Of a stretch of DNA of 36,555 bases, positions 16,772 through 25,389 are shown piece after piece. The translations under genes and the position numbers were made by a program. The first letter of the stretch is position 1; each line of letters opens with the position of its first letter. The stretch comes from Streptococcaceae bacterium AF54-32pH5A. Its GTDB lineage: Bacteria > Bacillota > Bacilli > Lactobacillales > Streptococcaceae. The stretch covers positions 12,266 through 48,820 of the forward strand of contig JAQDAD010000007.1 in NCBI GenBank assembly GCA_027682205.1, in the 5' to 3' direction. The notes beneath the pieces are model-generated. The model saw only the letters and a program-made list of their open reading frames with translations, ran no database searches and had not been told where the DNA came from.

Positions 16772-16794
16772 AAAAAGGTCCCCCGGACCTTTTT
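16772..16794 (-). terminator. nadE terminator overlapping the stop codon
   Basis: AAAAAGGTCC, loop of 3, GGACCTTTTT is a perfect 10-bp stem that begins in the nadE TAA stop. It shares CTAAAAAGGTCCCCCGGAC with two units of the array at 5032-5262. Confidence 0.85.
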
Positions 16795-17617
16795 ACTCCC
16801 AAAAGTCATCAAATACGGTGATGGGTAGGTGGCGTTTGTGTTGGCCTTTGTACCACCAGTTTTCGATCCTTGCTTGAGCATCTGGGCTGATTGTTTTGCC
16901 TTCTAGGTAGTCATCAATCTCTGCATAAGTGACTCCGAGTGCGACTTCGTCTGCCAGACCAGGTTTATCTTCTTCGAGGTCTGCGATGGGTACTTTTTCA
17001 TAGAGGGCAGGATCTGCTCCAAGTTCTTTCAATAGTTGTTTTCCTTGGCGTTTATTGAGGCGGTAAAGAGGGAGAATATCCGCACCACCGTCACCAAACT
17101 TAGTAAAGAATCCTGTGATATTTTCCGCAGCATGATCTGTCCCAATAACAGCTCCGCTATGTGCTCCTGCTAGCGCATATTGAGCGATCATACGGCTACG
17201 AGCCTTGATATTTCCTTTATTAAAATCCGTCATTGGACTGCCTGTAGCTTCTACCGCTAAGGCCATAGCATCAACAGAGTCCTTGATATTGACTACCACA
17301 CTGACATCTGGTTGGATAAAGGTCAGGGCTTTTTGGGCATCCTCTTCATCAGCCTGTACTCCATACGGCAGACGCACTGCGATAAATTTGTAACTATCAT
17401 CACCAGTTTCTGCTCGCATTTCTTCCATAGCTAATTGTGCCAAGCGCCCTGCTAAAGTCGAGTCCTGTCCTCCAGAAATTCCTAGTACAAAACTTTTAAG
17501 GAAGGGATGTTTTTTCAGGTATTTTTTTAAGAAATCAATGGAACGACGGATTTCTTTCTGGGCGTCAATCACTGGCTTGACACCTAGTTGCTGGATAATG
17601 GTCTCTTGCAAACTCAT
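16793..17617 (-). CDS. nadE: NAD synthetase, ammonia-dependent
   Basis: NadE catalyses the last step of NAD synthesis: deamido-NAD plus ammonia and ATP gives NAD. The 274-residue sequence has the P-loop [11 protein letters not shown] near residue 48, the deamido-NAD contact [20 protein letters not shown] and the C-terminal [13 protein letters not shown]. Length is normal for the short, ammonia-using form without a glutaminase domain. ATG 17617 overlaps the pncB stop by 4 bp (ATGA). PncB makes its precursor, so the pair is an NAD salvage operon. Confidence 0.96.
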   Translation of the reverse strand: MSLQETIIQQLGVKPVIDAQKEIRRSIDFLKKYLKKHPFLKSFVLGISGGQDSTLAGRLAQLAMEEMRAETGDDSYKFIAVRLPYGVQADEEDAQKALTFIQPDVSVVVNIKDSVDAMALAVEATGSPMTDFNKGNIKARSRMIAQYALAGAHSGAVIGTDHAAENITGFFTKFGDGGADILPLYRLNKRQGKQLLKELGADPALYEKVPIADLEEDKPGLADEVALGVTYAEIDDYLEGKTISPDAQARIENWWYKGQHKRHLPITVFDDFWE

Positions 17618-19074
17618 TCTTCTTCTCCTTCACCAAGGGCTTCCTTGCGCATCTTGTCAATCAAGTCCATCTTATCTTGCCAAATATCACGCGCCAAATC
17701 TACTGGATAGTGCTGTGGATTGAGCACCCGTTTATACTCATCCCAAAGCTTGTCAAATTCCTTGCGAGCATAGGCCTGAATCTCCGTCAAACTAGGCAAG
17801 TTGTAAACCAATTTCCCTTCTTTGAAAATATCCACCAAGAGAGGAACGGCATCAAAATTACGAACGGTCTTTTTAATATAAGTATAGGTTGGATGGAACA
17901 TCTTGATTTCAGTCATGCTGGCAACATCAACACCGTCATAGGTGATGTAGTCACCTTCTGACTTGCCTTTTTCACGACTGGTAATACGCCAAACCTGTTT
18001 CTTACCTGGAGTAGATACTTTTTCAGCATTGCTTGAAAGCTTGATGGTGTTGCGCATCTTGCCATTTTCATCTTCGATGGCCACAATCTTATAAACTGCG
18101 CCAAGAGCAGGCTGATCATAGGCTGTAATCAGCTTGGTTCCGACACCCCAGACATCAATTTTAGCGTGTTGCATTTTGAGGTTAAGGATGGTATTTTCAT
18201 CTAGGTCATTGGAAGCGTAAATCTTGGCATCTGGATATCCAGCTTCATCTAACTGTTGACGAACTTTCTTGGAAATATAGGCAATATCTCCTGAGTCAAT
18301 ACGAACGCCTTTAAAATTAATTTTGTCTCCCAGTTCACGAGCAACCTGAATGGCAGCTGGTACACCGATGCGAAGCGTATCATAAGTATCTACTAAAAAG
18401 ACACAGTCACGATGGGTTGAAGCATAAGCCTTAAAGGCCTCATAGTCATTTCCATAAACCTGTACCAAGGCATGAGCATGAGTCCCCAAGACAGGAATAC
18501 CAAAGAGCTTCCCTGCTCGCACGTTGCTAGTTCCGTTGGCTCCACCAATCACAGCTGCGCGTGTTCCCCAGATAGCAGCATCCATTTCTTGCGCACGACG
18601 TGTCCCGAATTCCATCAAAGGCTCATCTTCAATGACCGAACGAATACGTGCTGCCTTGGTCGCTATCAAGGTTTGAAAGTTAACGATGTTTAAGAGAGCC
18701 GTTTCAACCAATTGACATTGAGCTAGAGGTCCCTCCACCTGCACTATTGGCTCATTAGCAAAAACCAAGTCCCCTTCCTGAGCAGAACGAACCGTTAGTT
18801 CTAACTTGAGATTTCGGAGATAGTCCAAGAATTCTCCATGATACCCTAGTGACTCTAAGTAGTCAATATCGCTATCTGAAAAGCGCAAGTCTTCAAGATA
18901 ATTTACAATTCTCTCCAACCCAGCAAAAACCGCATAGCCGTTCTGAAAAGGTTGCTGGCGGAAGTAAACCTCAAAAACCGCCTTCTTATTATGAATTCCT
19001 TGGTCAAAGTAAACTTGCATCATATTGATCTGGTACAAGTCTGTGTGCAAAGTTAAACTATCATCTGGATACAT
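17614..19074 (-). CDS. pncB: Nicotinate phosphoribosyltransferase
   Basis: PncB converts nicotinate, PRPP and ATP to nicotinate mononucleotide, the entry step of the Preiss-Handler salvage route. The 486-residue protein begins [13 protein letters not shown] and contains [19 protein letters not shown], the [12 protein letters not shown] catalytic-histidine segment and [10 protein letters not shown]. It starts at ATG 19074 after AGAAGGAAAA, 74 bp from its -10, and is translationally coupled to nadE. Confidence 0.96.
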   Translation of the reverse strand: MYPDDSLTLHTDLYQINMMQVYFDQGIHNKKAVFEVYFRQQPFQNGYAVFAGLERIVNYLEDLRFSDSDIDYLESLGYHGEFLDYLRNLKLELTVRSAQEGDLVFANEPIVQVEGPLAQCQLVETALLNIVNFQTLIATKAARIRSVIEDEPLMEFGTRRAQEMDAAIWGTRAAVIGGANGTSNVRAGKLFGIPVLGTHAHALVQVYGNDYEAFKAYASTHRDCVFLVDTYDTLRIGVPAAIQVARELGDKINFKGVRIDSGDIAYISKKVRQQLDEAGYPDAKIYASNDLDENTILNLKMQHAKIDVWGVGTKLITAYDQPALGAVYKIVAIEDENGKMRNTIKLSSNAEKVSTPGKKQVWRITSREKGKSEGDYITYDGVDVASMTEIKMFHPTYTYIKKTVRNFDAVPLLVDIFKEGKLVYNLPSLTEIQAYARKEFDKLWDEYKRVLNPQHYPVDLARDIWQDKMDLIDKMRKEALGEGEEE

Positions 19075-19148
19075 CTGTTTTCCTTCTTCCTTGTTTGTAA
19101 GCCATGAAAGCCTTTAGTCGCTTTCCCACCATCTGATAAATTAGTACT

Positions 19149-19177
19149 ATTATAACACATTTTATCAAGATTGATAA
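19149..19177 (-). promoter_or_regulatory. pncB-nadE promoter
   Basis: TTATCA (19177-19172) and TATAAT (19154-19149) are 17 bp apart on the minus strand; the -10 is preceded by a TGT. The -35 lies in a palindrome. Confidence 0.7.
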
Positions 19178-19178
19178 A
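19161..19178. promoter_or_regulatory. Candidate operator of the NAD salvage operon
   Basis: TTTATCAAGATTGATAAA has perfect 7-bp inverted arms around a 4-bp centre and covers the -35. A niacin-responsive repressor (NiaR-like) would be logical, but I cannot match a specific consensus. Confidence 0.45.
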
Positions 19179-19189
19179 AAGCTAACAAA

Positions 19190-19678
19190 CTATTCTCCAC
19201 TCTCAAGTTCATCCATATCTTGCTCAAACTTTTTTTGAGCCCATTCGCCATAACTTTTAAGGCCTAGATTGCCGATAAAAACCCAAGGAAGGTAAATTAG
19301 ATAAGTAATCACCCAAGCAGACAAGTATTTAACGTTCAGAGGATTGTGCTGATAAATTTCGATATTGGATTGATAATTCTGCAACATCAAAAGAGTTGTA
19401 ATAGCGAGAGTTACCAGCAAACACCCTACAATCGTAAAATGAAAACGACTATAGTAGTTCACACCCAAATCTCGAGCACGGCCGAAAAAGTAAGAAGTTC
19501 CAATAATGATAATGATGAGAATCATTCTCGGATTAAAAAGACTTGGTGCTAATACTGCAATCATATAAGATAAAAGCAAGAAAGCTATAGAGATATAGAA
19601 ACTTTCAGCCCCCGCTTTATTCATCAGTTGTTCTTCTCTTTCGTCTAATAATTGATAATAAAAAAATCTATTTTTCAT
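19190..19678 (-). CDS. Integral membrane protein, paralogue of the upstream gene
   Basis: The 162-residue protein has about four membrane spans in the middle (roughly 30-135) and charged ends. Its opening MKNRFFYYQLLDEREEQLMNK parallels MKNRKKLVIKDERTEKLDGK of the preceding gene (shared MKNR, DER, E-L-K), so the two are tandem paralogues. I suspect a DUF6773-like family but do not recognise it firmly. ATG 19678 overlaps the end of the upstream gene, whose final WEEEDEK codons contain GGAGGAAG. It is the third gene of an XRE-regulator operon. Confidence 0.75.
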   Translation of the reverse strand: MKNRFFYYQLLDEREEQLMNKAGAESFYISIAFLLLSYMIAVLAPSLFNPRMILIIIIIGTSYFFGRARDLGVNYYSRFHFTIVGCLLVTLAITTLLMLQNYQSNIEIYQHNPLNVKYLSAWVITYLIYLPWVFIGNLGLKSYGEWAQKKFEQDMDELESGE

Positions 19679-20141
19679 CTTCTTCCTCCCAAACTTGCTG
19701 ATTTCTGCGATTCAAGTATAGGATAACTTGGTCCATAGAATAACTCCCAACGAGATAGATGATAACTGCTAGAACCACTTTTAGGGAGTACTTCCAAGTC
19801 AATATACTGATCAGTTCCTCGCGATTGCCTACGATATCAATCAATAAAATCACTATAGAAAATCCCAAAGCAGATAAAACTCTTTCTTTTCCAGTATTTT
19901 CAACAATATCCCGAATATCAATTCCTACATACATGCGGCGAATAATGGCATACAAACCAACTCCGATCAATAAAAGTAATTCTGGCAAGTAGGACAGAAG
20001 TGTTAAATTAAAAATATAAACTTTGGCAAAAATTTCCAGTGCCAAAAATAGGTACATTCCCAAGAGAATTTCTCCTGAAATCTTTCCATCCAATTTTTCC
20101 GTACGTTCATCTTTGATCACAAGTTTTTTTCTATTTTTCAT
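19668..20141 (-). CDS. Integral membrane protein following an XRE regulator
   Basis: The 157-residue protein has four likely spans (about 25-48, 50-68, 90-110 and 118-138), a charged N-terminus with KDERTEKLDGK and an acidic tail WEEEDEK. It overlaps the XRE gene upstream and the paralogous membrane gene downstream by 11 bp each, with identical junction sequence. Function is unknown; in such XRE plus small membrane protein pairs the regulator is often controlled by the membrane partner, but that is inference. Confidence 0.78.
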   Translation of the reverse strand: MKNRKKLVIKDERTEKLDGKISGEILLGMYLFLALEIFAKVYIFNLTLLSYLPELLLLIGVGLYAIIRRMYVGIDIRDIVENTGKERVLSALGFSIVILLIDIVGNREELISILTWKYSLKVVLAVIIYLVGSYSMDQVILYLNRRNQQVWEEEDEK

Positions 20142-20340
20142 CTTCTTCCTCCCAAAATAATTGGTCTAATGTTTTTCCTAAGCATCTGCAAATGGACCGA
20201 CAAAGGGAGAGACTAGGGTTATATTTCCCTGCTTCTATCAAGCCGATAGTCTGTCGCGTAACACCCACAGCTTCTGCCAAATCACCTTGTGTCATATCAA
20301 GCTCCACACGAGCTAGTTTTAACTTTAAATTTTTAGCCAC
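20131..20340 (-). CDS. XRE-family helix-turn-helix regulator
   Basis: This 69-residue Cro/CI-type DNA-binding protein has an HTH at about 15-40 (QGDLAEAVGVTRQTIGLIEAGKY). I chose GTG 20340: AAGGAGG lies 6 bp upstream of it, whereas the ATG at 20346 directly abuts that sequence and is too close. The mature start MAKNLKLKLARVELDMTQ is typical of this small family. It heads an operon with two membrane proteins. Confidence 0.88.
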   Translation of the reverse strand: MAKNLKLKLARVELDMTQGDLAEAVGVTRQTIGLIEAGKYNPSLSLCRSICRCLGKTLDQLFWEEEDEK

Positions 20341-20388
20341 TAGCATCCTCCTTCTATTTTTTAAAAAGTTGCGCTTCTTTTTAAAAAC

Positions 20389-20416
20389 ATTATACCATAT
20401 ATCTAACTTAACGCAA
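20389..20416 (-). promoter_or_regulatory. Promoter of the XRE-membrane protein operon
   Basis: TTGCGT (20416-20411), 16 bp, TATAAT (20394-20389) on the minus strand, with a TGG extended -10. Confidence 0.65.
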
Positions 20417-20449
20417 TATATAAATGACATTTTGTAATATTTTATTAAC

Positions 20450-20479
20450 AAAAAACTCTCTATCACAAAATAACAGAGA
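20450..20479 (-). terminator. Probable terminator downstream of the HAD gene
   Basis: On the minus strand TCTCTGTTA pairs imperfectly with ATAGAGA and is followed by GTTTTTT. The stem has a mismatch, so confidence is moderate. Confidence 0.45.
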
Positions 20480-20488
20480 ATTCTGAGT

Positions 20489-21085
20489 TTAAATATAGGA
20501 TTTCAAAATATCAACGACATCACTTCTTTTCTTAACCTGATAGGACTTGATTTCCAATTTCTCAGCTGCGATTATATTGTCCTCAATATCATCTAGAAAA
20601 ACACAATTTGTAGGATCTAACTGGTATTTGTCGAGAATCTCCTCAAACATTGCTAAATCAGGCTTTATAGCTTTTATATCACAGGATAAGACGAAACCAT
20701 CCAAAAGCTCTTTTATGGGCGATAGTTGCTCTTCCAACAAGTCATAAAATACCTTTGAGGTATTGGACAAGACAAAGATGCGATGCCCCTTTTTCTTTGC
20801 TTCTGACAAAACAGGAAACACTTCCGTGTAAATAGCGATATAACTAGGCCAATTCCAGATAACTTCTTCGACCTTCTTTTGATAGGTTCTTCCAATCATC
20901 GACACGACTTTAAGCACTAATTCTTCTCTCGTCATGGTCCCAAAATCCAATCTTTCCCAGAGTCCCGACTGAAAAATAGCCTTATCTAACATCAGATATT
21001 CCTTCTTCGAACCCGAAACACCTTACAAAATCTTATCTTTGTTCCATTCTAATAAGACGTTGCCCATATCCAATATTATATCCAT
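20489..21085 (-). pseudogene. HAD-family phosphatase gene interrupted by a nonsense codon
   Basis: From ATG 21085 (preceded by AAGGAGG) the frame reads MDIILDMGNVLLEWNKDKIL, then TAA (21025-21023), then continues in the same frame to the stop at 20489, 198 sense positions in all. The first part holds the catalytic motif DMGNV with its nucleophilic aspartate; the rest holds the cap, SNTS, the lysine of IKPD and FLDDIEDN. A single C-to-T change in a CAA codon would explain the stop. Re-initiation at ATG 20992, preceded by AAGGA, could make a 167-residue product lacking the nucleophile, which should be inactive. Confidence 0.82.
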
Positions 21086-21144
21086 TTGCCTACCTCCTTG
21101 GTTAGGTGACGAATTGCTCTTTATTTTATGGCTTCATATCCCCC

Positions 21145-21555
21145 TTACAAATCCTTTTGGTAATAGTATCTTTGTCCTGTGTAGGGATAGTCTTGCAAGG
21201 TAAAAACTTCCTTGTAGCCATGTCTCTGGTAAAAATCTGGTGCTTGAAACTGGTAGGTATTCACAAATGCAAAACGACACTTTCGATTCTTAGCTTCATT
21301 TTCCGCTTGTTGCAGTAGTTTCGAACCAATTCCTTGTCCTCGTAACTCTTCTTTCACAAACAAATATTCGATTTCTAGCCAATTTCCGAAAGTCTCAGCT
21401 ACTAAGCCTGCCATAAGATTGCCCTTTTCGTCTTCGAGATAAAGATTCAGTGGTTCGCTTGCAGCCTCTTCTCTTTTGGAACGATTATAAGCACGAATTT
21501 GATTCCTGATTTCTTGCGCTTTCTGGGACTCCCTATTCTCCAATTTAACGTACAT
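21145..21555 (-). CDS. GNAT family N-acetyltransferase
   Basis: This 136-residue acetyltransferase contains the acetyl-CoA-binding motif LRGQGIGSKLLQQAE and the C-terminal APDFYQRHGYKEVF strand-helix typical of small GNAT enzymes. ATG 21555 follows TTAGGAGG. It sits downstream of an amino acid permease but is separated by a terminator, so it is probably its own unit. The substrate is unknown. Confidence 0.87.
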   Translation of the reverse strand: MYVKLENRESQKAQEIRNQIRAYNRSKREEAASEPLNLYLEDEKGNLMAGLVAETFGNWLEIEYLFVKEELRGQGIGSKLLQQAENEAKNRKCRFAFVNTYQFQAPDFYQRHGYKEVFTLQDYPYTGQRYYYQKDL

Positions 21556-21623
21556 TCTAGCCTCCTAAAAACTGATACAGCTTGTATTATAATCCTATTT
21601 CAATAGACTGTCAAACAAGAAAA

Positions 21624-21649
21624 AACTCACCAAGCAGAGTTGATGAGTT
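21624..21649 (-). terminator. Terminator of the amino acid permease gene
   Basis: On the minus strand AACTCATCAA, 6-nt loop, TTGGTGAGTT (one wobble) is followed by TTTTC. It lies 7 bp after the stop codon. Confidence 0.75.
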
Positions 21650-21655
21650 CATGAT

Positions 21656-23020
21656 TTATTTTCTAAATTTCCACTGGCTATAAATCCCAAAAACAAGAAT
21701 CCAGATGGCTGAACCAACTGCCCCCATGAAAGTAGACTCTTGCAAAAAGAGAGTCACAAAAACAAAGACAAAAAAGAGGATCGTTAGGGGATTGAGCAAA
21801 CGATACTGAGGCATGAGATAGCCATCAGCCATGAAGTCTTGCGACTTGCGGTATTTGAGATGGGCAACCATAATCAAGATATAAATTGCAATATAGACAC
21901 CTGATGAAGATGCCGTAATTAAAGCAAAAGCATCCGAAACACCCGGCAACACATTGATAAAGGCAGCCAGAGCAATTAAAATTGCTGAAGCGATGATGGC
22001 ATTTTGCGGAACATTGTGACGAGAAAGAGTATCTGCCTTAATAGCTTTTAAGAAGCGATTGGGCGAGTCATGAGCAATTTGGTAGAGGTGTCGACCTGTT
22101 GAGTAGAGAGTTGAGTTAAGAGCAGACGCTGCCGACGTCAAAACGACAAAGTTAATCAGAGCTGCCGCCCACTTGATACCTGCCAGCTCAAAAACCGTCA
22201 CAAATGGAGAATCTGAAGAAGCAAGTTCTCTCCAGGGAATGATAGACATAATGGCTAATAGAGCTCCACCATAGAAGAAGACAATTCGGAGAGGAATCTC
22301 CTTAACTGCCTTGGGAAGAACCTCCCGAGGGTTTTTCGTTTCAGAAGTTGTCACACCGATAAATTCAATCATCAGATAGGCAAAAAATACCATTTGAAAG
22401 GCCATGACAAAGTTCATGACTCCGTTTGGAAAAAGAGAGAACTGGTCGCTGATATTTGCCAAACTTGCAACCCCATGCGGTGTCTCAAATCCAGTTAAAA
22501 CCATAAAGGCTCCCGTTGCAATCATAGCTAAAATAGCCACAATCTTAACCATTGCAAACCAAAACTCGACTTCTCCAAAGAGCTTAACCGCAATCAGATT
22601 GACCAAGGCCAAAATCGTTAAAAAGACAATCTGAATCAACCAACTAGGCCAGCTAGGAAACCAAAACTGAACATAATGCGAAATCGCAGTGATTTCTGCC
22701 ATACCGATAAAGACGACAGACAACCAATAAGACCAAACTGAGAAATAACCCCAGCCTTTCCCCAAATGACGGGTGATAAAATTGATAAAAGTATGTTGTT
22801 CTGGATCCTGATACAGCATCTCTCCAACAGCCCTCATCATCAAAAACATAAAGGCTCCTGTAATCATGTAAATCAGGATGATAGAAGGTCCAGTAAGGCT
22901 GATAGAACGACCAGCACCTAGGAAAAGTCCTGTTCCGATTGTCCCAGCAATGGCCATCACCTGAACGTGGCGATTGGTCAGACCACGTTCCATTTTATTT
23001 TTCTTCTTATTTTCACTCAT
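21656..23020 (-). CDS. APC-family amino acid permease
   Basis: The 454-residue membrane transporter has about 12 spans. The opening RGLTNRHVQVMAIAGTIGTGLFLGAG (ends RGLTNRHV and GTGLFLGAG) and the ETKNPREVLPKAVK loop are hallmarks of the amino acid transporter (AAT) branch of the APC superfamily. The exact amino acid cannot be assigned. ATG 23020 is chosen because GGGAG lies 5-9 bp upstream; ATG 23032 would add MGDY and has no such site. It lies downstream of greA behind a terminator. Confidence 0.9.
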   Translation of the reverse strand: MSENKKKNKMERGLTNRHVQVMAIAGTIGTGLFLGAGRSISLTGPSIILIYMITGAFMFLMMRAVGEMLYQDPEQHTFINFITRHLGKGWGYFSVWSYWLSVVFIGMAEITAISHYVQFWFPSWPSWLIQIVFLTILALVNLIAVKLFGEVEFWFAMVKIVAILAMIATGAFMVLTGFETPHGVASLANISDQFSLFPNGVMNFVMAFQMVFFAYLMIEFIGVTTSETKNPREVLPKAVKEIPLRIVFFYGGALLAIMSIIPWRELASSDSPFVTVFELAGIKWAAALINFVVLTSAASALNSTLYSTGRHLYQIAHDSPNRFLKAIKADTLSRHNVPQNAIIASAILIALAAFINVLPGVSDAFALITASSSGVYIAIYILIMVAHLKYRKSQDFMADGYLMPQYRLLNPLTILFFVFVFVTLFLQESTFMGAVGSAIWILVFGIYSQWKFRK

Positions 23021-23047
23021 ATAGTCTCCCATTTCATCTAAAAAACC

Positions 23048-23089
23048 AAAAAGGAGTTGAGCAAGACAAGACCTCCACTACTCCTTTTT
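23048..23089 (-). terminator. Terminator of greA
   Basis: AAAAAGGAGT and ACTCCTTTTT form a perfect 10-bp stem around a 22-nt loop, followed on the minus strand by GGTTTTTT. It begins 9 bp after the greA stop. Confidence 0.7.
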
Positions 23090-23097
23090 CATCCTAT

Positions 23098-23580
23098 CTA
23101 GGCTGTTTTTTCAACCTTCAAGATTTTTACATCATAGCTACCAACTGGTGTCTCAATGGTCGCTGTATCACCAGTCTTTTTACCGATCAAGGCTTGTCCA
23201 ATCGGGCTCTCATTTGAAACCTTACCAGCGAAAGCATCCGCACCCGCAGAACCAACAATAATGTAAACTTCTTCGTCATCTTCCCCGATTTCTTGAATCG
23301 TTACGGTCTTGCCGATAGCTACTTCATCTTGGGCAACTGCATCGCTATTAACGATTTCAGCATAGCGGATTTTAGTTTCCAAGCTTGAAATTTGTCCTTC
23401 AACAAAAGCTTGCTCATCCTTAGCTGCTTCGTACTCACTGTTTTCTGAAAGGTCTCCATATGAACGTGCGATTTTAATACGTTCTACCACTTCCGGACGA
23501 CGAACAAGTTTCAACTCTTCTAATTCTTTTTCAAGTTTTTCCTTTTCTTCAAGGGTCATTGGGTAAGTTTTTTCTGCCAT
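23098..23580 (-). CDS. greA: Transcription elongation factor GreA
   Basis: GreA rescues backtracked RNA polymerase by stimulating transcript cleavage. The 160-residue protein has the N-terminal coiled coil with the acidic tip [20 protein letters not shown] (D and E residues near 42-45) and the C-terminal FKBP-like domain ending DVKILKV. ATG 23580 gives MAEKTYPMT, the usual start; an in-frame upstream ATG would add three residues. It lies just downstream of mltG. Confidence 0.96.
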   Translation of the reverse strand: MAEKTYPMTLEEKEKLEKELEELKLVRRPEVVERIKIARSYGDLSENSEYEAAKDEQAFVEGQISSLETKIRYAEIVNSDAVAQDEVAIGKTVTIQEIGEDDEEVYIIVGSAGADAFAGKVSNESPIGQALIGKKTGDTATIETPVGSYDVKILKVEKTA

Positions 23581-23617
23581 TTTTCTCAACTTTCTTTTCT
23601 TAATTTGTTTTTAAAAC

Positions 23618-23645
23618 AAAATTATGTGGAAAACCACATAATTTT
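23618..23645 (-). terminator. Hairpin at the mltG stop codon
   Basis: AAAATTATGTGG, loop of four, CCACATAATTTT is a perfect 12-bp stem that includes part of the mltG TAA. It is followed on the minus strand by GTTTTAAAAAC. It probably terminates or attenuates transcription into greA. Confidence 0.65.
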
Positions 23646-25308
23646 AGTTTGAACTACTTGATTGTGTTAATTTGCTATTGATGTGTTCTGCAACGTTTTG
23701 ATCATGTTCTTCTTTTGTTGTCGCAAAGTATACTTTACCATCTTCAACATTGGCTACAAAGTACAAGTAGTCACTCTTTGTCTGGTTTACACTTGCTTCA
23801 ATAGCATCTAAACTTGGACTATCAACTGGTCCAGGCATGAGGCCAAGATGTGTATAAACATTGTAAGGCGAATCGATATTTGTATCAATTGCAGCATCAT
23901 CCGCTAAGCTAATCTTTTGACCAAGCTTACCTTGGGCATACAGGATAGCGATATTGCTCTGAAGTGGCATACCGAGGTTTAAGCGGTTATAGAAGACACT
24001 TGCGATCTTCTTGCGGTCTTCCGTCTTAGCCCCTTCTTTTTCGACAAGTGAGGCAATACTGAGCAATTCATTGACTGTCAGATTCTTTTCTTTGATCGTA
24101 GCGTAATATGGTGACATAGCCTTATCCATAGCAGCTACCATCTCATCAATCAAACTTTCAACTGTAGTGCTTTCTTTGATGGTATAAGTTGCTGGGAAAA
24201 GATAACCTTCTAGGCGATAACGAACCCCGCTATCTTTTGTTGGTAGACTTCCAAGCAAGTTTGGATACTTGGCTACTAATTGTGAGATAAAGGTCTCATC
24301 TTGAGCTTTTGCCAAGAAAGCATCCGCAGTAAGAGGTTCTTTAAATTCACCTTGAAGTTGTCCTACTGTTTGAGCGATTTGCTCCAATGTATAACCTTCT
24401 GGAATTGTCAGGCTTGCAAGAGACGGTTCTTGAGGTTCAGGTGTCCCACCCTTTTGCAATTCTTGAATCAACTCATCCGTACTCATACTCTTCTTCAAGT
24501 TGTAATAACCTGATTTCAAGTTGGCATGGCTATAGTATTTAGCATAAAGGCTAAAGATAAGTCCATGTTTAACCAAACCAGATTTTTCCAAAGTGCTCCC
24601 AATTTCTTGAACATTTGCACCGTCTGGGATTTGAACTGTCACATAGTCCTTAGAACTTGCATCAACTGGTTTCAAGGATTCTTGAACGTATCCATAACCA
24701 AAGAATCCACCAATACCTACGAGCACTAGGAGAACTAGGAAAGTTAGCAAGCAACCTTTGGCTTTTGATTTCTTCTTTTTCTTAGCTGGTTTTACTCCTT
24801 CACGGCGACTACGACTTGGAGCATCTGTTAGGTTATCAACTTTCTCAACTGGAGCAGGGACTACATTCTCCACAACAGGAGGGACTGATTCTTCTTTTTT
24901 GTCATCCATTTTATAGGAAACAGCCACTTTAGTCGGAGTAGTATTAAACTCTTTCTCTTCCTTTTTAGGCTCTACAGCATCAATCTCGGCTGGTGCGGGC
25001 TCTTCCAGTTTTGACTCTTCTGGTTCTGGTACTGTCACTTCGCTTGATTCAAAACTTGGGCGTGGTGGCACACTTGGGGCATTTTTAAGGATTTCATCCA
25101 CAGTTGACAGAGAGTCTACCATTAAATCTTCTGTGGCAAGATTTGGTTCTTGTTCAGAAGGAGCGGGTGGAGTTACTTGAGAAGATGGAGTTGGGGTGGT
25201 CGGACTTTCCTCTTCTTTCCCTCTTCTTTCTCTCTCTCTGACTCTCTCTAAATCGCGTAAAATCTGTTCTTTAAAGCTTAACGTTTCTTCTCTTGATTTC
25301 TCGCTCAA
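23644..25308 (-). CDS. mltG: Endolytic murein transglycosylase MltG
   Basis: MltG cleaves nascent peptidoglycan strands during peripheral wall growth. The 554-residue protein has a long disordered, Pro/Glu-rich cytoplasmic part (1-175), a basic stretch, one membrane span (about 186-207), a LysM-like region and the YceG domain. The catalytic segment SLVEKEGAKTEDRKKIASVF (E423/E425) and FYNRLNLGMPLQS are intact. The start is TTG 25308, with AAGGAGG 8 bp upstream; no better ATG exists. The large cytoplasmic tail is typical of streptococcal MltG. Confidence 0.94.
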   Translation of the reverse strand: MSEKSREETLSFKEQILRDLERVRERERRGKEEESPTTPTPSSQVTPPAPSEQEPNLATEDLMVDSLSTVDEILKNAPSVPPRPSFESSEVTVPEPEESKLEEPAPAEIDAVEPKKEEKEFNTTPTKVAVSYKMDDKKEESVPPVVENVVPAPVEKVDNLTDAPSRSRREGVKPAKKKKKSKAKGCLLTFLVLLVLVGIGGFFGYGYVQESLKPVDASSKDYVTVQIPDGANVQEIGSTLEKSGLVKHGLIFSLYAKYYSHANLKSGYYNLKKSMSTDELIQELQKGGTPEPQEPSLASLTIPEGYTLEQIAQTVGQLQGEFKEPLTADAFLAKAQDETFISQLVAKYPNLLGSLPTKDSGVRYRLEGYLFPATYTIKESTTVESLIDEMVAAMDKAMSPYYATIKEKNLTVNELLSIASLVEKEGAKTEDRKKIASVFYNRLNLGMPLQSNIAILYAQGKLGQKISLADDAAIDTNIDSPYNVYTHLGLMPGPVDSPSLDAIEASVNQTKSDYLYFVANVEDGKVYFATTKEEHDQNVAEHINSKLTQSSSSN

Positions 25309-25339
25309 AGGTTCAACCTCCTTGTTGATAATCCATAAT

Positions 25340-25368
25340 ATTATATCTTAAAAAGTAAAGAAAAGCAA
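25340..25368 (-). promoter_or_regulatory. mltG promoter
   Basis: TTGCTT (25368-25363) and TATAAT (25345-25340) are 17 bp apart on the minus strand, about 30 bp before the TTG start. Confidence 0.65.
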
Positions 25369-25389
25369 CCATAGATAGCTTTCTTATGC

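Noticed and set aside
20489..20992. Intact 167-residue HAD protein
   Set aside because: The catalytic N-terminus is encoded in frame upstream behind a stop codon, so this is the distal part of a broken gene.
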